From an uncultured Taibaiella sp. (GTDB taxonomy: Bacteria > Bacteroidota > Bacteroidia > Chitinophagales > Chitinophagaceae): DNA of 17,430 nucleotides. Location: NCBI GenBank assembly GCA_937871155.1, contig CALMXV010000029.1:1-17430 (forward strand), read 5' to 3'. Shown in pieces: positions 8,328-15,185 of the stretch. The position numbers and the translations under genes were made by a program. The notes below the pieces were generated by a model. The model did not search any database. It was not told the DNA's origin and saw only the letters and a program-made list of their open reading frames with translations. Numbering within the stretch: position 1 is the first letter of the stretch; each line of letters opens with the position of its first letter.

Positions 8328-8996
8328 ATGAACATTTTATTAGTAGCAGCAACAGCACTTGAGATACAGCCTTTCTTGCAGCATTTTGAATTGGAAATTT
8401 ATTCTGGAAATGAATTTCTAGTTAAGTCAGACAAACATCAAATCACGATATTGATTACAGGTGTCGGTATGGTGGCTACTACATTTCAGCTTACTAGAAT
8501 TTTAGAACATCAACAATTTGAATTTGTGATTCAAGCTGGTGTTGCCGGCAGTTATGATAAAAAATTACAGCTAGGTACTGTGTATTGGGTAGCAAGCGAT
8601 CGGTTTGGAGACTTAGGAGCAGAAGACCACCATCAATATTTGGATATATTTCAATTAGGACTACAAGAAGAACATCAATATCCTTTTCAGCAAAAGGCGT
8701 TTAAAAACCCAATAGAAAAATTCCCATTCATCCCGTTAATTCCACCCGTAAACTCCATTACAGTAAATACCGTTTCTGGGAATAGTGCTACTATTAAGTT
8801 ACGTCAAGAACATCATCAATGCCAGCTAGAAACTATGGAAGGAGCTGCTTTTCATTATGTATGCTTGATGAAACAAGTACCATTTCTGCAAATAAGAAGC
8901 CTTTCCAACTATGTAGAACCTAGAAATAGAAGCTCTTGGAAGATGTCACAAGCAGTATTAACATTGAATAAATGGTTGCTTTCGGCACTGGTATAA
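8328..8996 (+). CDS. mqnB: Futalosine hydrolase (menaquinone biosynthesis)
   Basis: Releases hypoxanthine from futalosine to give dehypoxanthinyl futalosine in the chorismate-derived menaquinone pathway. 222 residues of the nucleoside phosphorylase/MTAN fold. The N terminus ILLVAATALEIQPF carries the Glu (E12) found in MTA/SAH nucleosidases. DRFGDLGAED (91-100) is characteristic of MqnB and distinguishes it from MTAN. ETMEGAAF (168-175) holds the ribose-binding Glu. At the end of the active site the segment reads RSLSNYVEPRNR (190-201), with Asn where MTAN has its catalytic Asp. It diverges from queD, with 58 bp between the two start codons; no plus-strand consensus promoter was found. mqnA, mqnC and mqnD are not in the window. 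Confidence 0.88.
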   Translation: MNILLVAATALEIQPFLQHFELEIYSGNEFLVKSDKHQITILITGVGMVATTFQLTRILEHQQFEFVIQAGVAGSYDKKLQLGTVYWVASDRFGDLGAEDHHQYLDIFQLGLQEEHQYPFQQKAFKNPIEKFPFIPLIPPVNSITVNTVSGNSATIKLRQEHHQCQLETMEGAAFHYVCLMKQVPFLQIRSLSNYVEPRNRSSWKMSQAVLTLNKWLLSALV

Positions 8997-9037
8997 AATT
9001 ATTTGAAATAAGAAGCGCAATATTAAAATTATTCTCT

Positions 9038-9045
9038 TACCTTTG
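9038..9045 (+). promoter_or_regulatory. -7 promoter element of the rpsF-rpsR-rplI operon
   Basis: TACCTTTG matches TAnnTTTG. No TTTG stands at the expected 19-20 nt upstream. It lies 112 nt before the rpsF ATG, so the transcript would carry a leader of about 105 nt. Confidence 0.6.
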
Positions 9046-9059
9046 CCGTCCGAAAATCT

Positions 9060-9119
9060 TTCCGGCTACTAGAAGGTGTAGAAAACTATACTAGAAAGTA
9101 TCCAGCGTTGCTGCCGGAA
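9060..9119 (+). promoter_or_regulatory. Possible structured 5' leader of rpsF (autoregulatory RNA candidate)
   Basis: A 7-bp GC-rich closing stem, TTCCGGC (9060-9066) with GCCGGAA (9113-9119), encloses a weaker 4-bp stem (9066-9069 with 9078-9081, sharing base 9066) and a hairpin ATACT-AGAA-AGTAT (9088-9101). Many bacteria regulate rpsF through a leader RNA bound by the S6:S18 dimer at a CCG-containing site, and CCG occurs in both arms here. The pairing is read by eye. Membership in the known S6:S18 motif is inference. Confidence 0.4.
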
Positions 9120-9156
9120 CGATTGCAGGAAATTATTTTTTTAATTAATAAAATTT

Positions 9157-9540
9157 ATGGCAACAGAAAACAATCTACAAAGCTATGAGCTTATGGTCAT
9201 CTTCACGCCAGTATTGGCTGATGAAGAGTTTAAAAATGCTCAGAAGAAAGTTACAGACTTCATTACCGAAAATGGTGGTGAAATGATCAACTCCAATCCT
9301 TGGGGGCTTCGTTCTTTAGCTTATCCAATCGACAAAAAAACTACAGGTTTGTATTGGGTAGCAGAGTATAATGCTCCTACAGAAGTAAATGCTAAATTAG
9401 AAATCCAAATGAATCGTGATGAAAATTTCATGCGTCATATGATTACTCGTTTAGATAAATATGCTGTAGAGTATAATGCAAAAAGACGCAACAAAGGCGC
9501 TGATTCTAAAAACGAAAACTCAGCTGTTGCAGCTAATTAA
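9157..9540 (+). CDS. rpsF: 30S ribosomal protein S6
   Basis: Binds 16S rRNA as a dimer with S18 in the platform of the 30S subunit. 127 residues: the ferredoxin-like core YELMVIFTPVL...WGLRSLAYPIDKKTTGLYWVAEY...RHMITRLD is complete, followed by a charged low-complexity tail (about residues 108-127) common in Bacteroidota. ATG 9157 follows an AT-rich stretch with no Shine-Dalgarno sequence, usual for the phylum. First gene of the S6-S18-L9 operon; a leader upstream may provide feedback control. Confidence 0.97.
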   Translation: MATENNLQSYELMVIFTPVLADEEFKNAQKKVTDFITENGGEMINSNPWGLRSLAYPIDKKTTGLYWVAEYNAPTEVNAKLEIQMNRDENFMRHMITRLDKYAVEYNAKRRNKGADSKNENSAVAAN

Positions 9541-9563
9541 TTCACTCTCTAAATCTGTAAAAA

Positions 9564-9830
9564 ATGGCTAAGCAAAACGATATCAAGTTCCTTACTTCAA
9601 CTAAGATTGAAAAATTACCTAAGAAATATTGCCGTTTCAAGAAAATGGGCATCAAATACATCGACTATAAAGATGCAGAATTCTTGAAAAAATTTGTGAA
9701 CGAACAAGGTAAAATGTTACCTCGTCGTATAACAGGTAACAGTTTGAAATATCAACGCAAAGTGGCACAAGCTATTAAGAAAGCTCGCCAAATGGCATTG
9801 ATGCCTTACGTAACTGACCTATTGAAATAG
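9564..9830 (+). CDS. rpsR: 30S ribosomal protein S18
   Basis: Partner of S6 on the 30S platform. 88 residues. The conserved core [17 protein letters not shown] (about 21-37) is followed by [31 protein letters not shown], the basic RNA-binding part. A single Cys (C23) remains, so there is no zinc-ribbon set. It lies 23 bp after rpsF and 38 bp before rplI. Confidence 0.97.
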   Translation: MAKQNDIKFLTSTKIEKLPKKYCRFKKMGIKYIDYKDAEFLKKFVNEQGKMLPRRITGNSLKYQRKVAQAIKKARQMALMPYVTDLLK

Positions 9831-9868
9831 AATAGAACCGTTTGTTCACTTTTTAAAAACTTAAAACA

Positions 9869-10315
9869 ATGCAAGTAATATTAATAAAAGACGTTGACAA
9901 CTTAGGAGCTGCAAATGAATTAGTAGATGTACGCCCTGGTTATGCACGCAACTATTTGATTCCTCAAAAATATGCTTTAGAAGCTAGTGAATCTAACCGT
10001 AAAATGTTGGAAGAGCGCCAAAAGCAATTGAAAAAGCGTGAAGATAAATTGATGGCTGAAATTAATAAAGTACGTGAAGTGCTTGCTCAGTCTGCAGTGA
10101 AAGTAGGTGCTAAAATTGGTACCAGTGGTAAAATCTTCGGTTCTGTTACCGCTATCCAGATTGCAAGAGCTATACGCGAACAAAAAGGTTATGAAATTGA
10201 CCGTCGTCGCATAAGCATCATCGATGAGGTTAAAGAAATCGGTACTTACAAAGCTCAAATTGATTTCGGAAAAGAAAACATTGTAGAAATGCAATTTGAA
10301 GTAGTTGGAGAATAA
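9869..10315 (+). CDS. rplI: 50S ribosomal protein L9
   Basis: Binds 23S rRNA near the L1 stalk through its N-terminal domain. 148 residues, standard length. N-terminal signature VILIKDVDNLGAANELVDVRPGYARNYLIPQKYA (residues 3-36), a long connecting helix rich in Lys/Glu (about 44-70), and a C-terminal domain with GSVTAIQIARAI (about 91-102). Last gene of the operon, 32 bp before its terminator. Confidence 0.97.
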   Translation: MQVILIKDVDNLGAANELVDVRPGYARNYLIPQKYALEASESNRKMLEERQKQLKKREDKLMAEINKVREVLAQSAVKVGAKIGTSGKIFGSVTAIQIARAIREQKGYEIDRRRISIIDEVKEIGTYKAQIDFGKENIVEMQFEVVGE

Positions 10316-10347
10316 AAAACTCAACTGATAAATCAATTGATATATAG

Positions 10348-10377
10348 AAACACCTTCAGTTTGAAGGTGTTTTTTTT
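10348..10377 (+). terminator. Rho-independent terminator of the rpsF-rpsR-rplI operon
   Basis: Ten base pairs (10348-10357 with 10363-10372) around a 5-nt AGTTT loop, the right arm running into eight consecutive T (10370-10377). Confidence 0.92.
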
Positions 10378-10454
10378 ATTACACCCATCCGAACATCTAT
10401 AGGGCTATTACTACCACTATTGATTTCAAATTAATGCGGCTATAGATAATTCTA

Positions 10455-10462
10455 TATCTTTG
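10455..10462 (+). promoter_or_regulatory. -7 promoter element of the AraC-family gene
   Basis: TATCTTTG matches TAnnTTTG and ends 4 nt before the GTG start at 10467. The -33 position shows no TTTG, as might be expected of an activator-dependent promoter. Two copies of GGCTAT (10403-10408 and 10438-10443) lie upstream at a 35-bp spacing, too short to claim as an operator. Confidence 0.45.
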
Positions 10463-10466
10463 CTCG

Positions 10467-11330
10467 GTGCTAGAAACTAAACGTGTAATAAAGCCTACTC
10501 CAACAACTTTAGAGTCCTTACTAGGCGACGATGCTAAGATAATGAGCAGCGAATCCTTATTGATTAATAAGTTTATTCAGGTGGATTTCATTAAAACTTG
10601 TTTCTGTAATACGGAAAATATTAGTGAAGAGTCCTCTGGACGTTTATGGATATATCCTATTGCCGATAATACCTATCATGTACATTTGATTATTATCCCT
10701 CCAGACCAAGACTCCTGTGAGTCGGAGGTGTATTGGTTTCAGTTTCGCCCCGAGTTTTTTGATATGTTTGAAAGTAGTGTCCTAGCATCAAATATTCCTT
10801 TCCGTTTTGATAAATCTAACGAACAACAATTTTCTGTATGCGGACCTTCTAAATTGCTCTTAGAACAATTGAAAAACCCGCAAGCCATCAATGAATTGAC
10901 GGAAGCATTCCATTTGACAGAAATAGCTATACAATTACTCACTAAAGCTATTGAAAATATTGCCCTTCCCTTTACCGTTTGTGCGGTACCGGCTTGCCGA
11001 TTTTTAGCCAATCAATCTGAGCGAGAGAAAGTAATAGAAGCAAGGTCAATCATCGACCAAACCATCGACCAGCCGCTAACTATAAAAGAGCTTTCACGTA
11101 AGGTAGCCATGAATGAATGTTACTTGAAAAAAGGTTTTAAAACATTATTTGGCAAGACGATTAACGAATATCAGCAACATCTTAGAATCACTAAGGCAAA
11201 AGAATTATTACAAATTAAAAACCAAACTGTGTCTGAAGTTGCCAGTCAACTGGGGTATAGCAGCATCTCTCATTTCTCCACTGCCTTCAAAAAAGCAACC
11301 GGTCTCAAGCCTTGTGAATTGCTTGGATAA
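10467..11330 (+). CDS. AraC-family transcriptional regulator
   Basis: 287 residues from GTG 10467; an ATG at 10542 would give 262. The C-terminal third (about 190-287) is a standard double helix-turn-helix AraC domain: TIKELSRKVAMNECYLKKGFK is the first and TVSEVASQLGYSSISHFSTAFKK the second, ending in the usual TGxxPxEL. The N-terminal sensor part matches no ligand domain I recognise. It holds six Cys (C45, C47, C84, C125, C172, C177), including CFC and CAVPAC, which could sense metal or redox state; that is inference. The neighbours (ribosomal operon before, convergent epimerase after, 15 bp) give no target. If the -7 element marks the promoter, a GTG start means a nearly leaderless mRNA, whereas ATG 10542 would leave about 75 nt of leader. 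Confidence 0.88.
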   Translation: MLETKRVIKPTPTTLESLLGDDAKIMSSESLLINKFIQVDFIKTCFCNTENISEESSGRLWIYPIADNTYHVHLIIIPPDQDSCESEVYWFQFRPEFFDMFESSVLASNIPFRFDKSNEQQFSVCGPSKLLLEQLKNPQAINELTEAFHLTEIAIQLLTKAIENIALPFTVCAVPACRFLANQSEREKVIEARSIIDQTIDQPLTIKELSRKVAMNECYLKKGFKTLFGKTINEYQQHLRITKAKELLQIKNQTVSEVASQLGYSSISHFSTAFKKATGLKPCELLG

Positions 11331-11345
11331 AGATTTTTTAAAACA

Positions 11346-12389
11346 CTAGCTGTTAAGCTTTCGCTCTCTTTTCTCTCCCCAAAAGCCTAAGCCTAACCCT
11401 GTATAGTCATTGGTATGCCATAGCCCCTTTTCATAACGAAGTCCATCGGCTACATCTTCCTTTAATAAGAGCGGTCCATCGGCATCCAAAGCATCCGCTA
11501 ACGGTTGTAAATGTATCAGAGCCGCAGTGCCTACTGTGCTTTCGTTCATCGTGCCTAACATTACTTTTAGCCCGGCTTGCTTAGCATTTTTTATCATACG
11601 TAGGGCAGGTGTTATTCCTCCACATTTAGTCAGTTTGATGTTGATACCATGAAAACTATTCACGCATTTGATTACATCATGTTCCTCCACACAGCTTTCA
11701 TCAGCATATAAGTCAATGGGCGATAGTGCTTTTAATTCTTTCATCGCTTCCCAAGCCGTTTTTTCAAGTGGTTGTTCCAATTCTTTAACGCCTAATTTTT
11801 CAAATTCCGGTAACAGCTTTACTACTTCATCAAACGTTAGTGATTCATTGGCATCTACTCGAAACGGCTTGTCGGTAGCGGCTCTCAAAGCTTCTATATG
11901 TTGGATGTCTTCGGCGGATTTAATTTTTATTTTATAAATCGGTGAAGGATGTGCTTTTACTTTGGCTACCATTTTTTCAATACAGTCAATCCCGATGGTG
12001 TAGTCGCATAGAGGTGGTGGGTTTTTGGGTATCATAAGAAGATGATGTAAAGGCATTCTTCGTAGCTGAGCAAACAAGTCCCAGCCGGCAATGTCTAAAG
12101 CTGCAATAAAGAAATTTTGTTCTGGAAATAGATGCTCTAAAAAATGCCAAAACCGACGAGGGTCTGTAAGCGCATAAGTTTGCAGTAGGTGTTGCTTTTT
12201 TTTGAGACTTTCAATCATGCTATCTACCGTGACACCATAATAACTGATTGCAGGTGCTTCACCATAACCTCTGAACTGCCCCATGCCTAATGAAACGATG
12301 AGTGTGGGTTGGTGGGTCTTGGTGCCTTTGGCTATAGTAAAGGGATATTCAAAAGCTAATTCAAAAGGATGTATGGATAAGGATAACAT
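11346..12389 (-). CDS. Dipeptide epimerase, enolase superfamily (L-Ala-D/L-Glu epimerase-like)
   Basis: Epimerises the C-terminal residue of a dipeptide, classically L-Ala-D-Glu from murein recycling. 347 residues from ATG 12389; the frame extends to a TTG at 12404, which I judge less likely. The enolase-superfamily set is complete: KxK K153/K155 (YKIKIK), metal ligands D179 (RVDAN), E205 (ELEQP) and D230 (ADES), and the opposite-face Lys in IKLTKCGG (251-258). The D302-x-D304 motif in DADGPLLL is the feature that binds the dipeptide amino group in dipeptide epimerases and separates them from muconate cycloisomerases and o-succinylbenzoate synthases. Exact dipeptide specificity cannot be read. 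The gene diverges from the glycosyltransferase gene over 30 bp and converges on the AraC gene. Confidence 0.88.
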   Translation of the reverse strand: MLSLSIHPFELAFEYPFTIAKGTKTHQPTLIVSLGMGQFRGYGEAPAISYYGVTVDSMIESLKKKQHLLQTYALTDPRRFWHFLEHLFPEQNFFIAALDIAGWDLFAQLRRMPLHHLLMIPKNPPPLCDYTIGIDCIEKMVAKVKAHPSPIYKIKIKSAEDIQHIEALRAATDKPFRVDANESLTFDEVVKLLPEFEKLGVKELEQPLEKTAWEAMKELKALSPIDLYADESCVEEHDVIKCVNSFHGINIKLTKCGGITPALRMIKNAKQAGLKVMLGTMNESTVGTAALIHLQPLADALDADGPLLLKEDVADGLRYEKGLWHTNDYTGLGLGFWGEKRERKLNS

Positions 12390-12405
12390 TCGGTAAAATT
12401 GCAAC

Positions 12406-12413
12406 TATTTTTG
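12406..12413 (+). promoter_or_regulatory. -7 promoter element of the glycosyltransferase gene
   Basis: TATTTTTG matches TAnnTTTG and ends 6 nt before ATG 12420. No TTTG is seen 19-20 nt upstream. The region between the two divergent genes is only 30 bp, and no match was found on the minus strand. Confidence 0.5.
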
Positions 12414-12419
12414 TGGACT

Positions 12420-14069
12420 ATGCAAAAAACACTCAAAGTTCCTTTTTGGATATTTATCCTCCTTGCAGCGATTTATTTTTTAAGCATTGGTATTGATACG
12501 ATGGATGTAGATGCTTCGCAATATGCGGAGATGAGCCGAGAAATGAGTACAAGCACTCAGCCTTTGTTTCTGTATGATAGAGGTGATAATTATTTAGATA
12601 AACCACCCTTTCTTTTTTGGGTGAGTGCCTTGAGCATTAAAATTTTTGGAGCTACTAATTTCGGGTTCAAACTACCCTCCATCCTTTTCGCTTTATGGGC
12701 AATTTATGCTACGTACCGTTTGTCAAAATTGTTGTATAATGAATCAACAGCTCGGTTGGCAGCATTGGTATTAGCAACTTGTCAAGGTATGTTTTTAATG
12801 ACCAATGATATTCGCACCGATACCATTTTGATGAGTTGGGTAATCACTGCAATTTGGATGATAAAAGAAGTAGAATTAAATCGTACTTGGAAGAACGTAT
12901 TGGGAAGCACCTTTGCTATTGCTTGTGGTATGATGACCAAAGGGCCAATTGCCTTACTGGTACCGGTTTTTTGCTTTGGTAGCGATTGGGTTTTGAAACG
13001 AGAATGGCGTCGGATTTTTGATTATAAACATTTATTGGATGCCGTGTTGATAGGTATATTTCTGATACCGATGAGCATTGGGTTGTATCAGCAGTTTGAT
13101 TTACATCCCGAGATTGAAGTCAATGGGAAAGTGGGGCTTTCAGGGTTGAAGTTTTTTTATTGGACTCAAAGTTTCGGAAGGATTACCGGTGAAAGCAATT
13201 GGGATAATGGAGCGCATTTTACATTCTTATATGAAAATATGTTGTGGGCATTCTTGCCATGGATTATTTTATTTACTATGGCCTTGGTATTAAAAATTGT
13301 TTCTGTCGTTCATCAACGAATTTTCATAAACAATCGTCAAGAGTTCATAACCGTAGGTGGCTTTTTAATGACCTACTTGGCATTGGGTATGTCAAAATAT
13401 CAACTACCACATTACATTTTTGTAGTATTCCCTTTAGGGGCTATAATAACGGCTGATTTCTTGATGAAATTATTTGAAGGCTCTTATAAAAAACTATATG
13501 CGATACTTAAGCCCACACAGTTTGTAATCAGTAGTCTATTGGTAATTGCTTCATTCTTTACCTTCTTTTATGTGTTCAGGAATGATTATTTTATTTACTG
13601 GCTTTGGTTATGGTTGGTGTTGGCAGGGTTGTGGTTGCTTATTTTGTTTCATAAAAAAATTGCTTTTAAACTACTGTGGGCAAGTGTGGCGGCTATTATG
13701 ATTGCTAATGTTTTTATGAGTCTTCATTTTTATCCTCAACTTTTAAAATATCAAGTTGGCTCGCAAGTAGGACGATTTATAAAACAAAATTTGCCTAAAA
13801 AACCGGTGGGAGTCTATGTGTCAGAAGATGCAATTAATTCTGTTAGTTTCTATGCGGATATGCTTATACCACGAGTAGATTCGGTACATAAAGAAGACTA
13901 CATCATCACAATGGCAAAAGGATTGGATAGTTTAAAGCTTCAACAAATACCTTATGAAACCATTACCTCCGGTACTTATTTCTCTGTTAGCCAATTGACA
14001 CCCGCTTTTCTAAACCCCGCAACTCGAAGTGAAGTTATAAGAGCCTATTATTTATTGAAAATTCAATAA
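12420..14069 (+). CDS. Membrane glycosyltransferase, GT39/ArnT-like (PMT_2 family)
   Basis: Probably transfers a sugar from a polyprenyl-phosphate donor to a lipid or protein acceptor on the periplasmic face of the inner membrane. 549 residues from ATG 12420; TTG 12399 is in frame but precedes the promoter element. N-terminal membrane helix (about 7-25), then the first periplasmic loop with DVDASQYAEMSREM (29-42; acidic catalytic/metal residues typical of the family) and YLDKPPFLFW (58-67, the KPP motif). About 10-12 hydrophobic segments follow, and a C-terminal soluble domain spans about 450-549. The ArnT and PMT acceptors differ and cannot be told apart here. Codon use looks like the surroundings. 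Confidence 0.88.
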   Translation: MQKTLKVPFWIFILLAAIYFLSIGIDTMDVDASQYAEMSREMSTSTQPLFLYDRGDNYLDKPPFLFWVSALSIKIFGATNFGFKLPSILFALWAIYATYRLSKLLYNESTARLAALVLATCQGMFLMTNDIRTDTILMSWVITAIWMIKEVELNRTWKNVLGSTFAIACGMMTKGPIALLVPVFCFGSDWVLKREWRRIFDYKHLLDAVLIGIFLIPMSIGLYQQFDLHPEIEVNGKVGLSGLKFFYWTQSFGRITGESNWDNGAHFTFLYENMLWAFLPWIILFTMALVLKIVSVVHQRIFINNRQEFITVGGFLMTYLALGMSKYQLPHYIFVVFPLGAIITADFLMKLFEGSYKKLYAILKPTQFVISSLLVIASFFTFFYVFRNDYFIYWLWLWLVLAGLWLLILFHKKIAFKLLWASVAAIMIANVFMSLHFYPQLLKYQVGSQVGRFIKQNLPKKPVGVYVSEDAINSVSFYADMLIPRVDSVHKEDYIITMAKGLDSLKLQQIPYETITSGTYFSVSQLTPAFLNPATRSEVIRAYYLLKIQ

Positions 14070-14135
14070 ATCTGCTTTTCTAAATTGGGCTATACATAAT
14101 GATATTGATTGTGAAGAGAATGGAGTAGCGATAAT

Positions 14136-14172
14136 ATAATAGGCTGCCTCTAGAAATGGAGCAGCCTATTAT
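14136..14172. terminator. Bidirectional hairpin between convergent genes
   Basis: A perfect 12-bp stem (14136-14147 with 14161-14172) with a 13-nt loop lies between the glycosyltransferase stop (14069) and the stop of the minus-strand T9SS gene (14187). T-tracts on either side are weak (TTTCAATTTTC to the right), so efficiency is uncertain. The rest of this 117-bp gap holds nothing else evident. Confidence 0.65.
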
Positions 14173-14186
14173 GTTTCAATTTTCTC

Positions 14187-15179
14187 CTATTCCTTCTGAA
14201 ACCTATAGCTATACTTGATGTCTTTTTGTAGAAACTGGACGATATAGCTGCCCGGTAATAGTTGCTGCACCGGTAGTTTGTTATCTTTTGCTACGCCCTT
14301 ACCTACTTGCCTACCCACCATATCATATACCTCATAGCTGCCAAGGGCAGTAATACCCTCTATAGTGAGTACCTCCTTAGCCGGATTGGGATAGACCCGA
14401 TAAGAAAACTGACTATACCCTACCTCATCTACAGCAGTAGGTGCCAAATCGAAACCTAAATCTACGTACAAATTGGGGAATTGTACACTACTATTATAGA
14501 AAAAATAAGGTCTATTTTTAATAATGCTAAGTATTCGTTGATGTTTTAATAGAGTGCTGTCAGCTTCGTGATTGGTACACCGTATAGAACAGTCCTGTAT
14601 ATTAGGGCTAGGCGGTGTTATGCTCCTAAGCAATACCAAATGCTTAGATGGATCAAAGACAAAATCCTGAGTAAGAGAGATGCGTACCCACCAGCCGTTA
14701 TTATCAAGGGGGGGTGCCAAAGATTGCACGCTACCATCGTAAAAATTAGAAGCCAGCAAACTGTCTTGTGTCTTTATAGACCGTACTAAAGTCATGTGTT
14801 CTATCAAATCCTTTAAATATTGTGTGTCTTTTGGCCAGGCATTAGCACCTATAGATGTCTTAAATGAATCAAAATTTGGACGGGAAGAATAGCCTAAGCG
14901 TATTTCCCATTGCTTCAAATAGCATTTCATATAAGGAACCATATAAATATTTGTAGTAGCAACATATAAGTTCGTTATTTTACCCTTAGGCGCTTTAAAA
15001 CTGCCGGATGGATAAATATAAATAAAATCAGTTGAGTCTGAAGCATCTGTAAGTAAATAATTAGAAGATGTATAATGAAAGCGGGCAGCATATTGTGGTG
15101 TGTCGGTACCAATTTGCGCTGTTGCCAATTGGCTCAGCAGGGCTATTATGCTAAGTAGCATACTAATTATTTTTTTCAT
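14187..15179 (-). CDS. Secreted protein of unknown function with T9SS C-terminal sorting domain
   Basis: 330 residues. Residues 1-21 form a clear signal peptide (MKKIISMLLSIIALLSQLATA) with cleavage before QIG. The middle (about 22-260) is rich in aromatic residues and probably beta-structured (SGSFKAPKGKITNLYVAT), but I do not recognise a domain. Two Cys (DCSIRC) sit close together near residue 210. From about 262 the chain carries YPNPA (263-267) and the ~70-residue beta-sandwich typical of the type A sorting domain, which directs export through the T9SS and is then removed or anchored. Start ATG 15179 lies 6 bp after the stop of the next T9SS gene, so the two are surely co-transcribed and perhaps translationally coupled. 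A run of seven C on the coding strand (14708-14714) encodes the P-P of LAPPL. Confidence 0.85.
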   Translation of the reverse strand: MKKIISMLLSIIALLSQLATAQIGTDTPQYAARFHYTSSNYLLTDASDSTDFIYIYPSGSFKAPKGKITNLYVATTNIYMVPYMKCYLKQWEIRLGYSSRPNFDSFKTSIGANAWPKDTQYLKDLIEHMTLVRSIKTQDSLLASNFYDGSVQSLAPPLDNNGWWVRISLTQDFVFDPSKHLVLLRSITPPSPNIQDCSIRCTNHEADSTLLKHQRILSIIKNRPYFFYNSSVQFPNLYVDLGFDLAPTAVDEVGYSQFSYRVYPNPAKEVLTIEGITALGSYEVYDMVGRQVGKGVAKDNKLPVQQLLPGSYIVQFLQKDIKYSYRFQKE

Positions 15180-15185
15180 CTTGGG

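Noticed and set aside
8270..8335. N-terminal 22-residue extension of queD up to 8335
   Set aside because: It overlaps the mqnB start and a full TTTG-N19-TAnnTTTG promoter; the conserved family start is at 8269.
9977..10336. 119-residue minus-strand ORF opposite rplI
   Set aside because: Shadow of rplI, rich in Phe/Leu/Ser from reversed codons.
10332..10341. ATCAATTGAT palindrome after rplI
   Set aside because: Short, AT-rich and next to the terminator; expected by chance.
12192..12200. A8 run on the coding strand of the epimerase (Lys codons)
   Set aside because: In frame, normal for Lys-rich coding in AT-rich DNA; no sign of frameshifting in the gene.
14568..14789. 73-residue plus-strand ORF opposite the 330-residue T9SS gene
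   Set aside because: No motif or start signal; the opposite strand has a signal peptide and sorting domain.
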